Shown in pieces: positions 1 to 8,777 of a stretch of 37,456 nucleotides of DNA (position 1 is the first letter of the stretch; the number at the start of each line of letters is the position of its first letter). Under the pieces are notes generated by a model. That model was given only the letters and a program-made list of their open reading frames with translations, was not told where the DNA came from and did not search any database. Origin of the DNA: Bacteroidota bacterium (GTDB lineage Bacteria; Bacteroidota; Bacteroidia; Flavobacteriales_F; PHOS-HE28); NCBI GenBank assembly GCA_018266475.1, contig JAFEAI010000255.1, positions 1 through 37,456 on the forward strand. The letters run 5' to 3'. The position numbers were made by a program, and so were the translations under genes.

Positions 1-66
1 GCTTTGTTCGTGGCTCAGCTTCCGGCCGTCCAGCTTCTTGCCTTTGAGAGGGGTCTTTTTGCGCAT
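1..66 (-). CDS. IS630-family transposase, N-terminal fragment (cut by window edge)
   Basis: Reading the minus strand from the ATG at 66-64 gives an open frame of 22 codons that runs off the window. It begins MRKKTPLKGKKLDGRK and continues with LSHEQS. A basic start followed by DGRKLSHEQ resembles the beginning of the helix-turn-helix DNA-binding domain of IS630-family transposases as I remember them. Only this short piece is visible, so the family call rests on one motif. Its neighbour on the other strand is a restriction-modification gene lacking its 5' part, which fits an insertion-sequence end lying between 67 and about 117. I could not identify the terminal inverted repeat. The alternative is an unrelated basic protein. 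Confidence 0.42.
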   Translation of the reverse strand, partial: MRKKTPLKGKKLDGRKLSHEQS

Positions 67-116
67 GCACAAAGGTATGCACAAATACGGCCCAATGTCG
101 CCTATCCTATGTATTT

Positions 117-1679
117 AACAGTAAGTTCATTCGATATGGGCAGGTTCTAATTGAGAAGACTGGGGAGGGGATTCTCGCCTACATCAGCAACAACAGCTTC
201 ATTGACGGCGTAACTCATCGCAGGATGCGTGAGTCGCTGCTTGAGTCGTTTGATACCATCTACATCCTAGACCTACATGGGAACTCGCGCAAGGACGACA
301 AGGCACAGGATGGAGCCAAGGACGAGAATGTATTTGACATCATGCAGGGTGTTTCCATCAACCTCTTCATCAAGTCTCGGAAATCGTCGAGTAGGCGAGG
401 CACTGTGCAGCATGCAAGCATCAGTGGCTCTCGTGTTTTCAAGTATGAGCAGCTAAGTAGGTCGGGGTTGTCTTCCTTGAACTGGCAGGCACTACCCTCA
501 GCAGCACCTGCGAATCTTTTCGTGCCATTTGATTCAACGGGTTGCAAGGATTATGAACGTGGATTTGCAATGAACGAATTATTCGGGGTGCAGAACAATG
601 GCCTGAAAACTGATCGCGATGAGCTATTAATGGATGATGATCAGCAGGTCCTTGCGGGTCGAATGAGCCGCTTGCTGATCGGGGACTATGACAACGATTT
701 CATTGTGCGCTACAACGTCAAGGATTCTGGTAGCTACAAAATCACTAAGGCCGTAAAGGGGAAGGCATATTCAGCTGCTCACATTCGCGCCAACCACTAT
801 CGGCCATTTGATACACGCTGGCTCTACTACGACCCTGAGATCATAAGCAGACCTGCGTCGAAGGTGATGGCGCACATGATTCGAGGGGACAACGTTTCGC
901 TATCCCTTCCTCGGCAAGTGCCAAGCGCTGAAGCCAGTGGTGCGCTTGTGAGTAAAGGCCTTTGCGGTCACAAGGTTTTCAGCGCATACAATATCAACAC
1001 TGTCTTTCCGCTCTACCTCTACCCCGAAACCAGCAAGCAGACCACTGCGCTGGAACAAGGCGTGCAGCCCAACCTGGATGCCAAACTGGTGGAGCAGATG
1101 GCGCAAGGGATCGGGTTCAGCTACGTGTTCAATGCGGAAGACCTTTGGGCGCATGGCAGCGGCAAGGCCCTCACGCCGCTGGACGTGCTGGACTATTGCT
1201 ACGCGGTGTTGCACAGCCGGGCCTACCGGGAGAAGTACAAGGAATTCCTGAAAAGTGATTTCCCGCGCATTCCCTTCCCCGTGGATGCCAAGAAGTTCCG
1301 CACCTTGGTAAAACTGGGCGCGAAGCTGCGGCAACTGCACCTGCTGGAATGGGAAGGTATCGACCGCTACCTTACCACCTATCCCATCGGCGGCAGCAAT
1401 GAAGTCACCCGCAAGATGGCGGCGAAGAGCCCCGGCTTCGAGGCCACGGGAAACGGGCTGGGCAAGGTGTGGATCAACGACAGTCAATACTTCGCCGGCG
1501 TGCCCGAAGCGGCCTGGAATTTTTACATCGGCGGCTACCAGCCCGCGCAGAAATGGCTGAAGGACCGCCACGGCCGCACGCTCACCTTCGATGATGTCAG
1601 GCACTGGCAGCGCATCATCGTGGCGCTCACCGAAACGGGGAAGGTGATGGAGGAAGTGGACAAGACCGGAGTTGTTTAG
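117..1679 (+). pseudogene. 5'-truncated type ISP/IIG restriction-modification protein (N-6 DNA methylase family), C-terminal half
   Basis: The frame is open from a TGA at 45-47 to the TAG at 1677-1679, and family-like sequence starts near 117 (NSKFIRYGQ, then YISNNSFIDG). The first in-frame ATG is at 225, already inside the conserved domain. Further recognisable stretches are DIYILDLHGN-like (here TIYILDLHGN), DENVFDI, HYRPFDTRWLYYD and, near the end, DYCYAVLHSRAYREKY followed by FPRIPFP. These belong to the target-recognition and C-terminal part of single-chain restriction-modification enzymes of about 1000 or more residues. The SAM-binding and NPPY/F catalytic motifs, and any N-terminal nuclease, are absent. 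The remnant is therefore very unlikely to methylate or cut DNA. The 5' part (to about 1000) is visibly richer in A+T than the 3' part. The PLD-fold gene follows 9 bp later. Confidence 0.8.
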
Positions 1680-1688
1680 CACGCATAG

Positions 1689-2393
1689 ATGGCCACCTTC
1701 CTCACCACCACCGACAGCAGTGCCTCCATAGAGCGCATCATCCGCGAGGCGGAAGGATCGCTAACGCTGATGAGCGCCTTCGTCTATCCGCGCATCGTAC
1801 ACCTGCACCGCCTGCGCGATGCGGGGGAGCGCGGCGTGCAGATCACCTTCACCTTCGGTAAGCAGCCCATGGACAAGGGCGTTTTCCGCGACCTGCGCGA
1901 GCTGCCCAACATGCGGCTGTATTTTCTGCGCGAGTTGCACGCCAAGTGCTACTTCAACCAGCGGGAAGCCGTGATCACCAGCCTGAACCTGCTGGGCGGC
2001 TCAGAGCGCAACAACCGCGAAATGGGCGTGCTGCTGAACGCTACGGCGGATGCGGAAGCTTACCGGACGATGTGCCAAGAGGCGCAGAGCATCGTGCGTG
2101 CGGCGGATCTGCTGCACAGCACCGTGCCGGACCCTGAACTGGTAAAGGCAGGCGCGGAAGTGAAGCGCCGCGCCGCGGAAATTGATGCCCCCTTGGATGC
2201 GGAAGGCGTGCCGGAGAATGCCATCCTCAAGGCCCGGAAAGAGCACCCGCGCGCCTACCTCCGCTGGACCCGGGAAGAGGATGCGCTTGTAATTGAACTG
2301 CTGAACCGGGGCGTGGCGCGGCTGGCCATCAGCGAGGTGCTGCAGCGGCAACCTTCGGCCATTGCCATACGGATCGAAAAGTTGCGGGAATGA
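1689..2393 (+). CDS. PLD-fold protein with one degenerate HKD motif and C-terminal Myb/HTH-like segment
   Basis: This 234-residue protein starts 9 bp after the truncated restriction-modification gene and was probably co-transcribed with it. Residues of about 1-130 look like one phospholipase D-fold domain. The key motif is HAKCYFNQREAVITSLN: the H-x-K pair and the later S-x-N are present, but the Asp expected five residues after the Lys is Gln. The last 45 residues (RWTREEDALVIELLNRG, then AISEVLQRQPSAI) resemble a Myb/SANT-like or helix-turn-helix DNA-binding module. PLD-fold nucleases occur in restriction (the BfiI and NgoFVII families), so a role beside a methyltransferase is plausible. 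The substituted Asp and single HKD mean activity would require dimerisation or may be lost. No signal peptide is seen, so it is probably cytoplasmic. Confidence 0.65.
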   Translation: MATFLTTTDSSASIERIIREAEGSLTLMSAFVYPRIVHLHRLRDAGERGVQITFTFGKQPMDKGVFRDLRELPNMRLYFLRELHAKCYFNQREAVITSLNLLGGSERNNREMGVLLNATADAEAYRTMCQEAQSIVRAADLLHSTVPDPELVKAGAEVKRRAAEIDAPLDAEGVPENAILKARKEHPRAYLRWTREEDALVIELLNRGVARLAISEVLQRQPSAIAIRIEKLRE

Positions 2394-2436
2394 GCAGGAA
2401 ATAGCTGTTCGCGCATCAGGTGTGGCAATACTCCCC

Positions 2437-3261
2437 TCACGCCAGGATCAGCTCCCCGTCCTGGTTCCACACGCCTTTGCGCACGGGTCCTGCCTGCAGG
2501 CCGAGGTGTTCCAGCACGGCATGGAACCGTTCCGGCTCGCCGCTGGTCCAGCATTCCAGTGATCCATCCGCAGGACCAGGGGTAAGCAGCCCGTGCTGTT
2601 CCAGCACCTGTGCCATGCGGCGTGCGATGGCCGCCGAGGGTTCTATCACGCGCACATGGGGCCCGGCGATGCGCTCAATGGCGGGGCGCACCAGCGGATA
2701 GTGTGTGCAGCCGAGCACGAGCGCATCAATGCCGCGCTCCAGCAGAGGGCCTATCCAGCCTTGCAGCAGCTCCTCCAGCTCGGGTCCGTCGAAGCGGCCC
2801 TCATCGATCAGGCGGGCCAGGCCGGGGCAGGCCTGGCGGATCACTTCCACGCCGTGTGCGAATCGCTCCACCACGTCGGCCAGGGCCTTGCTTTCCACGG
2901 TGGCGCGCGTGGCAAGTACGCCCACCACGCCGGTGCGGGTGTGCTCCACGGCAGGCTTCACGGCGGGTTCCATGCCCACGATGGGCACCTGTGGAAATAG
3001 CAGGCGCAACGGCACCAGGGCCGCGCTGCTGGCGGTATTGCAGGCGATCACGATGGATGTGCAGCCCTTGGCGATGAGCGCGCGCGTGATGCCGGTACTG
3101 AAGGCGAGGATCTCCTCGGCGGTGCGCTCCCCGTAGGGCACGTGGGCGTTGTCGCCGAAATAGAGCAGGCGCTCCGCCGGGAGCGCCTGCCTGATGGCTG
3201 CGGCAATGCTGAGGCCGCCGATGCCCGAATCAAAAATGCCGATGCGCGGGTCCTTGCCCAT
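2437..3261 (-). CDS. murI: glutamate racemase
   Basis: Glutamate racemase converts L-glutamate to D-glutamate for peptidoglycan precursors in the cytoplasm, without a cofactor. The start was placed at ATG 3261-3259 because MGKDPRIGIFDSGIGG is the usual N-terminus; the frame runs on upstream only as a shadow of the ompH gene. The product is 274 residues, normal for the family. The two catalytic cysteines are visible: Cys74 in IACNTASS and Cys185 in LVLGCTHYPLV. Substrate-loop motifs such as FGDNAHVPYG are also present. It is the last gene of the minus-strand envelope operon, starting 11 bp after the ompH stop. It converges with the PLD-fold gene over a 43-bp gap that shows no convincing terminator. 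Confidence 0.95.
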   Translation of the reverse strand: MGKDPRIGIFDSGIGGLSIAAAIRQALPAERLLYFGDNAHVPYGERTAEEILAFSTGITRALIAKGCTSIVIACNTASSAALVPLRLLFPQVPIVGMEPAVKPAVEHTRTGVVGVLATRATVESKALADVVERFAHGVEVIRQACPGLARLIDEGRFDGPELEELLQGWIGPLLERGIDALVLGCTHYPLVRPAIERIAGPHVRVIEPSAAIARRMAQVLEQHGLLTPGPADGSLECWTSGEPERFHAVLEHLGLQAGPVRKGVWNQDGELILA

Positions 3262-3272
3262 GCGCCGGGCGA

Positions 3273-3782
3273 TCAGGGGATCTTCAGCTTGGCCTTCACC
3301 AGCGGAAGGATGTCGGTGCCCCCGTCGCTGTACAGCACGGTGCCGGTGCTGGTGTCGAAGATGTAGGTGAAGTGGCCCTCGGTGCCCACCTCCTGGATGG
3401 CCTTGGTGGTGCGGTCCACCATGGGGGCCAGCAGTTCGCTTTCCTGCTTGCTGAGGTCCTCCTTGGCCTTGTCCTGGGCGTCGTTGATGCGCTGCTCCAG
3501 TTCCTGGATCTCGCGCATGGCCACCTGCTGCTCGGTCTTGGTCATGCTTTCGGCCCGGCTTTGGGCGCTGGCCACCTTGTCCTGGTATTCCTTGCCCATG
3601 GCCTTCAGGCGCTCGTCCAGGGTTTTGGCGAAGTCCTGCATCTTGGTCTCGGCGGCCTTGCGCTCGGGCAGCATCAGCATCAGCGCCTGGCGGTCGATGT
3701 GGCCGAGCTTGACGGTGGTTTGCGCATGCAGGGCGGTGGTGGCGGCCAGGAGCACGCACAGGGTGATGATCGTCTTCCTCAT
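3273..3782 (-). CDS. OmpH/Skp family periplasmic chaperone (second copy)
   Basis: The product is 169 residues. It has an N-terminal signal peptide (MRKTIITLCVLL, cut near ALHAQ) and a long charged alpha-helical middle (about residues 45-125) rich in K, E, Q and R, typical of the coiled-coil tentacles of Skp/OmpH. After the helices comes a short beta segment (YIFDTSTGTVLYSDGG), seen in Bacteroidota members as a partial core domain. The family holds unfolded outer-membrane proteins in the periplasm and hands them to BamA, encoded two genes upstream. The ATG at 3782 was preferred to the GTG at 3800, since the signal peptide begins there and it lies 14 bp after the preceding ompH stop. Tandem ompH copies after bamA are common in this phylum. 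Confidence 0.88.
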   Translation of the reverse strand: MRKTIITLCVLLAATTALHAQTTVKLGHIDRQALMLMLPERKAAETKMQDFAKTLDERLKAMGKEYQDKVASAQSRAESMTKTEQQVAMREIQELEQRINDAQDKAKEDLSKQESELLAPMVDRTTKAIQEVGTEGHFTYIFDTSTGTVLYSDGGTDILPLVKAKLKIP

Positions 3783-3796
3783 GATGGTCTTCAGGT

Positions 3797-4462
3797 TCAC
3801 TGCTTTGGTTTCACGTTGATGTTGTTTCCGCGGTCGGCGGGCGGCGCCTGTCCGGGCGGGGTCTTCTTGTCCTTCTGCAGGTCGGGCGGATGGTCGCCCT
3901 CGTCCTGGTCGTTGCCGCGCTGGCTTCCTTCGCCCTCCTTGCCGGGGCGTATGCCCAGCTTGCGCAGCACGTTGTCGCTCTTATCGTACTTCTCGCTGGC
4001 GTACAGCACGTTGTTGCCCACGCCCCCGATGTCGAAGATGGCGATATAGGTGGTGCCGGCCACTTCCTTCACCGCGTCGAAGATGCGGTCCTGTATGGGC
4101 TGGATCAGTTCCTGGCGTTTTTTGAAGAGGTCTCCGCCCACGCCGAAGCGTTTTTGCTGGAGGTCTCGCGCTTCCTGCTGCTTTTGGTCGATCTCCTGCT
4201 GGCGGCTCTTCTTCATTTCGTCGGTGAGCAGCACGGCTTCGGCGTTGTAGGCCTCCTGCAGGCGCTTGATCTGCGCCCACCGCCCGTCGATCTCGTCCTG
4301 CCACTTTTTGCTGGTGCGGTCCAGCTCCTGCTGCGCGGCGGTGTAGTCCGGCATTTTTTCCAGGATGTACTTCGTGTCCACGAAGGCGATGCGCTGTGCG
4401 CTTGCGGCCATGGGCGCAAGCAGCAAGGCCAGGAGGGCGGTGCGGAGCAGGGTGCTGTTCAT
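3797..4462 (-). CDS. OmpH/Skp family periplasmic chaperone (first copy) with charged Pro/Gly-rich tail
   Basis: The product is 221 residues. A signal peptide (MNSTLLRTALLALLLAPM, cut after ASA) is followed by the OmpH core start RIAFVDTKYILEKMPDY. A helical coiled coil spans about residues 45-125 (QELDRTSKKWQDEI, QKQQEARDLQQKRFG). The core closes with TYIAIFDIGGVGNNVLYAS. The last 45 residues form a low-complexity hydrophilic tail (GKEGEGSQRGNDQDEG, then a K/P-rich stretch) absent from the second copy and probably disordered. The protein should act as a periplasmic holdase for outer-membrane proteins. It sits 30 bp downstream of bamA in the same operon. The length difference between the two copies suggests they are not interchangeable. 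Confidence 0.9.
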   Translation of the reverse strand: MNSTLLRTALLALLLAPMAASAQRIAFVDTKYILEKMPDYTAAQQELDRTSKKWQDEIDGRWAQIKRLQEAYNAEAVLLTDEMKKSRQQEIDQKQQEARDLQQKRFGVGGDLFKKRQELIQPIQDRIFDAVKEVAGTTYIAIFDIGGVGNNVLYASEKYDKSDNVLRKLGIRPGKEGEGSQRGNDQDEGDHPPDLQKDKKTPPGQAPPADRGNNINVKPKQ

Positions 4463-4492
4463 GGGATTGCCGTCGAAAGTAGGCGATCACGG

Positions 4493-7012
4493 CTATAGCT
4501 CGCCAAGATCTATGCCGATCGTAAAATGGAACTGGCTTCGGGCCATGTTCGGCTTTCCGGGCACGTCGTCGAAACGCCAGCCGTAATCGAGGCCCATGGG
4601 CCCGAACATGGGGAGGAAGAGGCGGAGGCCGACGCCGGCGCTGCGGTAAATTTTGAACGGATTGTACTGGTCGATGGCGTTCCAGGCGTTGGCGCCTTCG
4701 GCGAATCCGAGGGCGAAGATGGTGGCCTGGGGGTTGAGCGAAACGGGGAAGCGGAGTTCGGCGGTGTATTTGTTGACGAAGAAGCTGCCGAAGTTGGGCG
4801 AGAGCGAGAGGTCGTCATAGCCGCGCAGGGCGATGATCTCGCGTCCGTCGAGCTGGAAGCCTGTGAGGCCGCTGCCGCCGAGGTAGAACCGCTCGAAGGG
4901 GGAATCGCCCTTGCGTGTGTCGTAGCGGCCAATGAATCCGTATCCCACGCGGCCCATCAGCACCAGGTCGTGGCGTGTTTTGCTGCGGGTGAGCTTGGTG
5001 AACCATTGGCTGGTGAATTTCCACTTGTGGAACTCGGCCAGTGCATAGCGCTGGGAAGGCGGCAGCTCGGTGTAGATGATGTCCGGGTGGAAGAGGGAAA
5101 ATGGCGGGGTTGCCTTTACGGAGAAGGCGGTTTCGGACCCCTGGGTGATCCAGAAGGGCTCGGCGACGGACCTGCGGGACAACCGGAGCTGCAGGGCGTA
5201 CACGTTGCTGTTGCCGTTGCTGAAGGCGAAGAGGGAGTTCCAGTTGTTGAGTTCGTAGCGCTGGTAGCTTCCGGTAAGGTTGAGGAAGAAGTAATCGTCG
5301 GGCCAGCGCAGGCGCTTGCCCAAGCCCACGCTGGCGCCCCAGATGCCGAGCTGCTGGTACAGGGGGTCGCTGGAGGCGATGCCGTTGGTTTGGCGGGTGT
5401 AGTATCCGCCCAGGCTGAGCGAGTTGGGTTTACGGCCGCCGAGCCAGGGTTCGATGAAGGAGGCGCTGTAGCTCTGGTAGTAGCTGCCGTTGGTTTGTGC
5501 GCGCAGGCTCAGGGTCTGCCCGTCGCCGGCCGGCAGGGGTGTCCAGGCCTTCCGGTCGAACATTTTGCGCACGCTGAAGTTGGTGAAGGAGAGGCCGAGG
5601 GAGACGAGCACGCGGCCGCCGCCGTATCCGCCGCTGAGCTCCAGGCGGTCGCTGGGCTTTTCGGCCACGATGTAATCCAGGTCCACCATGCCGGTGCGCG
5701 GGTCCGGCTTGGGGGTTACGTTCACTTGTGCGGGATCGAAGAAGCCCAGGCTGATGAGCTGCTGCTGGGAGCGGATCACCTCGCTGCGGTCGAAGAGGTC
5801 GCCTGGGCGTGTGCGCAGCTCACGGCGCACCACGTGGTCGAAGGTTTTGGTGTTGCCGGTGACGGTAACGTCGCGCACACGGTACTGCTTGCCCTCGCGG
5901 ATGCGCACCTCCAGGTCGATGCTGTCGCCTTCCACGCGCTCGATGGGCTCCGGGCTGAAGCTCAGGTAGCCCTGGTCCATGTAAAGCGAGCTGATGTCCA
6001 CGCCGCTGGGGTTCATGTAGAGGCGGCTGTCGAGCTTCTTCTTATTGTACACGTCGCCGCGGCGGATGCCCAGCAGGCTCACCAGGGTGTCGTTGGTGTA
6101 CTTGGTGTTGCCGGTGAATCCGATGTTGCGGAAGTAGAAGCGGTTTCCTTCGTCCACGGTGAGGTTGATGCTGATCTTCTTGGGTGTGGAGAAAAAGACG
6201 GTGTCGCGGGTGATCACGGCATTGCGGAAGCCCTTTTCATTGTAGAGGTCGATCACCTTGTCCTGGTCGGCGCGGAAATCGCTTTGCTTGAACTTGCTGC
6301 TGCCGAAGATGTTGTACCAGCGCTTGCGCTTGGTGTTCTTCATGGCTCCGCGCAGCTTGGAAGCGGGCAGGCTGTGGTTTCCGGTGAAGGTGATGTCCTT
6401 GATGCGCACCTTCGGCCCCTTGCTGGCGAGCACCTGCAGGCGCACGCTGTTCTCCAGGGTGGTGTCGCGGCTTTCGGTGATGCGGGCGGAGGCTTTCAGG
6501 AATCCCTTGTCGATGAAGTATTGGCTGACGGTGCGCACGGCGTTGGCCTTCACGGCGTCGTTCACTTGCTGGCCGCGCTGGAGGTTGATCTTTTCGCGGA
6601 GCTTGTCGGCCTCATTGCGGCTTACGGTGCCTCCGAAGCCGTAGCTGGCCAGCTGCGGGTTTTCCTTCACGATGATGTGCAGGAAGATGGTGTTTCCGCG
6701 GAGCTCGGCCTCCTCGAAGCGGACGTCGGTGAAGAGCTTCTGTTCCCAGATGGCCCGGATGGCGCGGCTGATGCGGTCGCCGGGGACGGTCACCTTGTCG
6801 CCCACCTTCAGCCCGCTGAAGAGCTTTACGGCATTGGGGTCGCGTGTTACGCAGCCGCTGACGGTGATGCCGCCGATGGTGTATTCCTTGGGGTAGCCGT
6901 AGTCCACGGCAGGCACGTTGAGGTGCTGGGCGCGGGCGCCCAAGGCCAGGGCCATGGCCGCAACAAGGGCGATCAGGGGCCTCCAGGAGGGGCGGGCTGC
7001 TGGGGTGGGCAT
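4493..7012 (-). CDS. bamA: BamA outer-membrane protein assembly factor (Omp85)
   Basis: BamA is the central barrel that folds and inserts outer-membrane proteins. The start is ATG 7012-7010, which overlaps the uppS stop by one base (TGATG). The 839-residue product has a signal peptide (MPTPAARPSWRPLIALVAAM, then ALALGARAQ). POTRA-type repeats follow over about residues 40-440 (for example ITVSGCVTRDPNAVKLFSGL, IKDITFTGNHSLPASKLRGA, IGFTGNTKYTNDTLVSLLGI, VTVTGNTKTFDHVVRRELRT). The C-terminal barrel contains the Omp85 signatures GGGRVLVSLGLSFTNFS and YLGGSGLTGFQLDGREIIALRG region. It ends in an aromatic-rich strand (FHFTIGIDLGEL). Length and layout match Bacteroidota BamA. The two ompH chaperone genes follow directly. 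Confidence 0.95.
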   Translation of the reverse strand: MPTPAARPSWRPLIALVAAMALALGARAQHLNVPAVDYGYPKEYTIGGITVSGCVTRDPNAVKLFSGLKVGDKVTVPGDRISRAIRAIWEQKLFTDVRFEEAELRGNTIFLHIIVKENPQLASYGFGGTVSRNEADKLREKINLQRGQQVNDAVKANAVRTVSQYFIDKGFLKASARITESRDTTLENSVRLQVLASKGPKVRIKDITFTGNHSLPASKLRGAMKNTKRKRWYNIFGSSKFKQSDFRADQDKVIDLYNEKGFRNAVITRDTVFFSTPKKISINLTVDEGNRFYFRNIGFTGNTKYTNDTLVSLLGIRRGDVYNKKKLDSRLYMNPSGVDISSLYMDQGYLSFSPEPIERVEGDSIDLEVRIREGKQYRVRDVTVTGNTKTFDHVVRRELRTRPGDLFDRSEVIRSQQQLISLGFFDPAQVNVTPKPDPRTGMVDLDYIVAEKPSDRLELSGGYGGGRVLVSLGLSFTNFSVRKMFDRKAWTPLPAGDGQTLSLRAQTNGSYYQSYSASFIEPWLGGRKPNSLSLGGYYTRQTNGIASSDPLYQQLGIWGASVGLGKRLRWPDDYFFLNLTGSYQRYELNNWNSLFAFSNGNSNVYALQLRLSRRSVAEPFWITQGSETAFSVKATPPFSLFHPDIIYTELPPSQRYALAEFHKWKFTSQWFTKLTRSKTRHDLVLMGRVGYGFIGRYDTRKGDSPFERFYLGGSGLTGFQLDGREIIALRGYDDLSLSPNFGSFFVNKYTAELRFPVSLNPQATIFALGFAEGANAWNAIDQYNPFKIYRSAGVGLRLFLPMFGPMGLDYGWRFDDVPGKPNMARSQFHFTIGIDLGEL

Positions 7013-7785
7013 CAGGACGCTGGCAGTTGTTCGCTGGTGAGACCGTAGCGCCGTTCGCGCCGCTGGTAGTCCAGGATGGCCTGGAAGAGGTGCTGCTTGC
7101 GGAAATCGGGCCAGAGCACCGGGGTGAACCAAAGCTCGGCGTAGGCGATCTCCCAGAGCAGGAAGTTGCTGATGCGCTGCTCGCCGCTGGTGCGGATCAG
7201 CAGGTCCGGGCAAGGCAGGCCGTTGGTGCTCAGGCGTTGACCGATCAGTTGTTCGTTCACCGCGTGGAGGTCCAGGCGGTGCTCGCGGATGTCGGTGGCG
7301 ATTCCGCGCACCATGCGCAGGATGTCCCAGCGGCTGCTGTAGCTCAGGGCCAGGGTAAGGGTGATGCGGCCGTTGCGCGCGGTGCGGTCCATGGCCTGCT
7401 TCAGGGCGGTGCGGCAGCCTTGGGGCAGGCTGTCCAGGTCGCCGATGGCATGCAGGCGCACGCCGTTGCGGTCCAGCTCGTCCACTTCACCGGCGATGGT
7501 GCGCACCAGCAGTTCCATCAGGGCGTCCACTTCGGCTTTCGGCCGGTTCCAGTTCTCGGTGCTGAAGGCGTAGAGGGTGAGGTATTTCACGCCGGCCTCG
7601 GTGGCTGCGGTAAGTGCTTCGCGGATGGGCTGCACACCGTGCAGGTGGCCGCTGATGCGGTCATTGCCCTGTTGCTCGGCCCATCGGCCGTTGCCGTCCA
7701 TGATCACGGCCACGTGCACGGGTACGCGCGCGGCGTCGATCTGCTGGCGCAGCTCCTGTGCTGATCGGGCGTCGTTGTTTTTCAC
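7012..7785 (-). CDS. uppS: isoprenyl transferase (undecaprenyl diphosphate synthase, cis-prenyltransferase)
   Basis: This enzyme condenses isopentenyl diphosphate units onto farnesyl diphosphate to make the C55 lipid carrier for cell-wall and surface-polymer synthesis. The signature HVAVIMDGNGRWA holds the catalytic Asp (residue 30). The C-terminal DLLIRTSGEQRISNFLLWE with AELWFTPVLWPDF is typical. No ATG lies suitably upstream, so I chose GTG 7785-7783, which gives 257 residues, the usual size; longer in-frame extensions read into low-quality sequence. It is the second gene of the operon, 50 bp after the DUF6089 gene, and its TGA overlaps the bamA ATG, suggesting translational coupling. The protein is cytoplasmic or membrane-associated. 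Confidence 0.93.
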   Translation of the reverse strand: MKNNDARSAQELRQQIDAARVPVHVAVIMDGNGRWAEQQGNDRISGHLHGVQPIREALTAATEAGVKYLTLYAFSTENWNRPKAEVDALMELLVRTIAGEVDELDRNGVRLHAIGDLDSLPQGCRTALKQAMDRTARNGRITLTLALSYSSRWDILRMVRGIATDIREHRLDLHAVNEQLIGQRLSTNGLPCPDLLIRTSGEQRISNFLLWEIAYAELWFTPVLWPDFRKQHLFQAILDYQRRERRYGLTSEQLPAS

Positions 7786-7835
7786 GGGGGTGCGAAGGTC
7801 GCAATTCCGGGCGTTCCGTCCACGTGGGCGTGCCA

Positions 7836-8669
7836 CTACCTCTTTTTCATGCGGTCCCAGATGGCGTCGCACTCGGTAAAGCGCGTCAGCAGCAGGGAGA
7901 TGGTGAGGCCGGTGTACTGGTACCAGTCCTTGGTCTGGGCATCGCCGCGGGCGCGGCCGGTATTGAAGCCGGTGGAACGCAGGGGGCTGGGGTCGGCCAG
8001 CAGGGCGGTGAGCGGCCCGGCCTGTTCGGTGAGCAGGGCATTGTCCGCATAGGTTCCGCCCACATCGTCGATGTAGTCGGTCCAGGTGCGCCGCAGGCCC
8101 CACTCCAGCTGCACGTCCACCTTGGCGCTAAGGGCCAGCTTCAGGCCCACGCCGAAGGGCAGGCCGATCTGGTTGAGGCTGTAGGGCTGCCCCCCGCCCA
8201 AGGTTTGGCCTTCGGTGCCCAGGGGCTGCAGGTCGTACCAGGTGTCGTCCAGCTGGTTTTGGGGATTGAAGTGGAAGTAGCAGAGGCCGCCGAAGACGAA
8301 GGGCGTCCACTTGTGGCTGTCCTTGGCGGTGCCGCGGTACTTGAAGAAGTTGATCTCCAGCAGGCCGGAGGCCTCGAAGATGTTGGTGCGGAAGCCTACG
8401 TTGCGCAGGCGGTGCAGCGGGTCGGGCGAATCCTGGTCCCAGGCCTCCAGCTTGCCATAAAGCCCTTGCAGGCGGAGCGCATAGCGGTCGTTGATATTGT
8501 AGCGGTACATCAGCCCCCCGGCCAGGTGGGTATGCTTGGGGTAATAGCGCGTGGGGTTGATGTCGCCAATGTAGAAGGTGGTGCCGCCGGTGATGCCCAG
8601 TTCGCTCACCTGCGCCATGGCCGCAGCCCCCAGCAGGAGCGGCAGCAGGAGGAGGAAACACCTCTTCAT
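7836..8669 (-). CDS. DUF6089 family outer-membrane beta-barrel protein
   Basis: The product is 277 residues when started at ATG 8669, where a signal peptide begins (MKRCFLLLLPLLLGAAAMAQ). The mature part opens with VSELGITGGTTFYIGDINPT and continues with alternating hydrophobic/polar strands (AGGLMYRYNINDRYALRLQG, GLLEINFFKYRG, GLKLALSAKVDVQLEWGLRR), as in small outer-membrane barrels. This opening and its place just before uppS-bamA are characteristic of the DUF6089 family in Bacteroidota. The exact function is unknown; an envelope role with the Bam machinery is only inferred from context. It is the first gene of the operon. A TACCTTCG box at about 8710-8717 on this strand may be its promoter. 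Confidence 0.85.
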   Translation of the reverse strand: MKRCFLLLLPLLLGAAAMAQVSELGITGGTTFYIGDINPTRYYPKHTHLAGGLMYRYNINDRYALRLQGLYGKLEAWDQDSPDPLHRLRNVGFRTNIFEASGLLEINFFKYRGTAKDSHKWTPFVFGGLCYFHFNPQNQLDDTWYDLQPLGTEGQTLGGGQPYSLNQIGLPFGVGLKLALSAKVDVQLEWGLRRTWTDYIDDVGGTYADNALLTEQAGPLTALLADPSPLRSTGFNTGRARGDAQTKDWYQYTGLTISLLLTRFTECDAIWDRMKKR

Positions 8670-8777
8670 CCGGGGATTAACGCAGCGGAACGCCGATCCG
8701 TGCATGCGGCGCGAAGGTAGGGGCTTGGCGTGCCCGTAGCACACCGCCCGGTGCAGCCTTGCCGCCTGCGCCGATCG

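Noticed and set aside
2437..3759. 440-codon minus-strand frame suggesting a longer MurI fusion
   Set aside because: The upstream 166 codons are an out-of-frame reading of the ompH gene. MurI begins at 3261.
4526..7048. An 840-codon plus-strand open frame opposite bamA
   Set aside because: It is the antisense shadow of bamA. Its product is Val/Ala/Gly/His-rich without any domain, and GC-rich genes commonly leave such long opposite frames.
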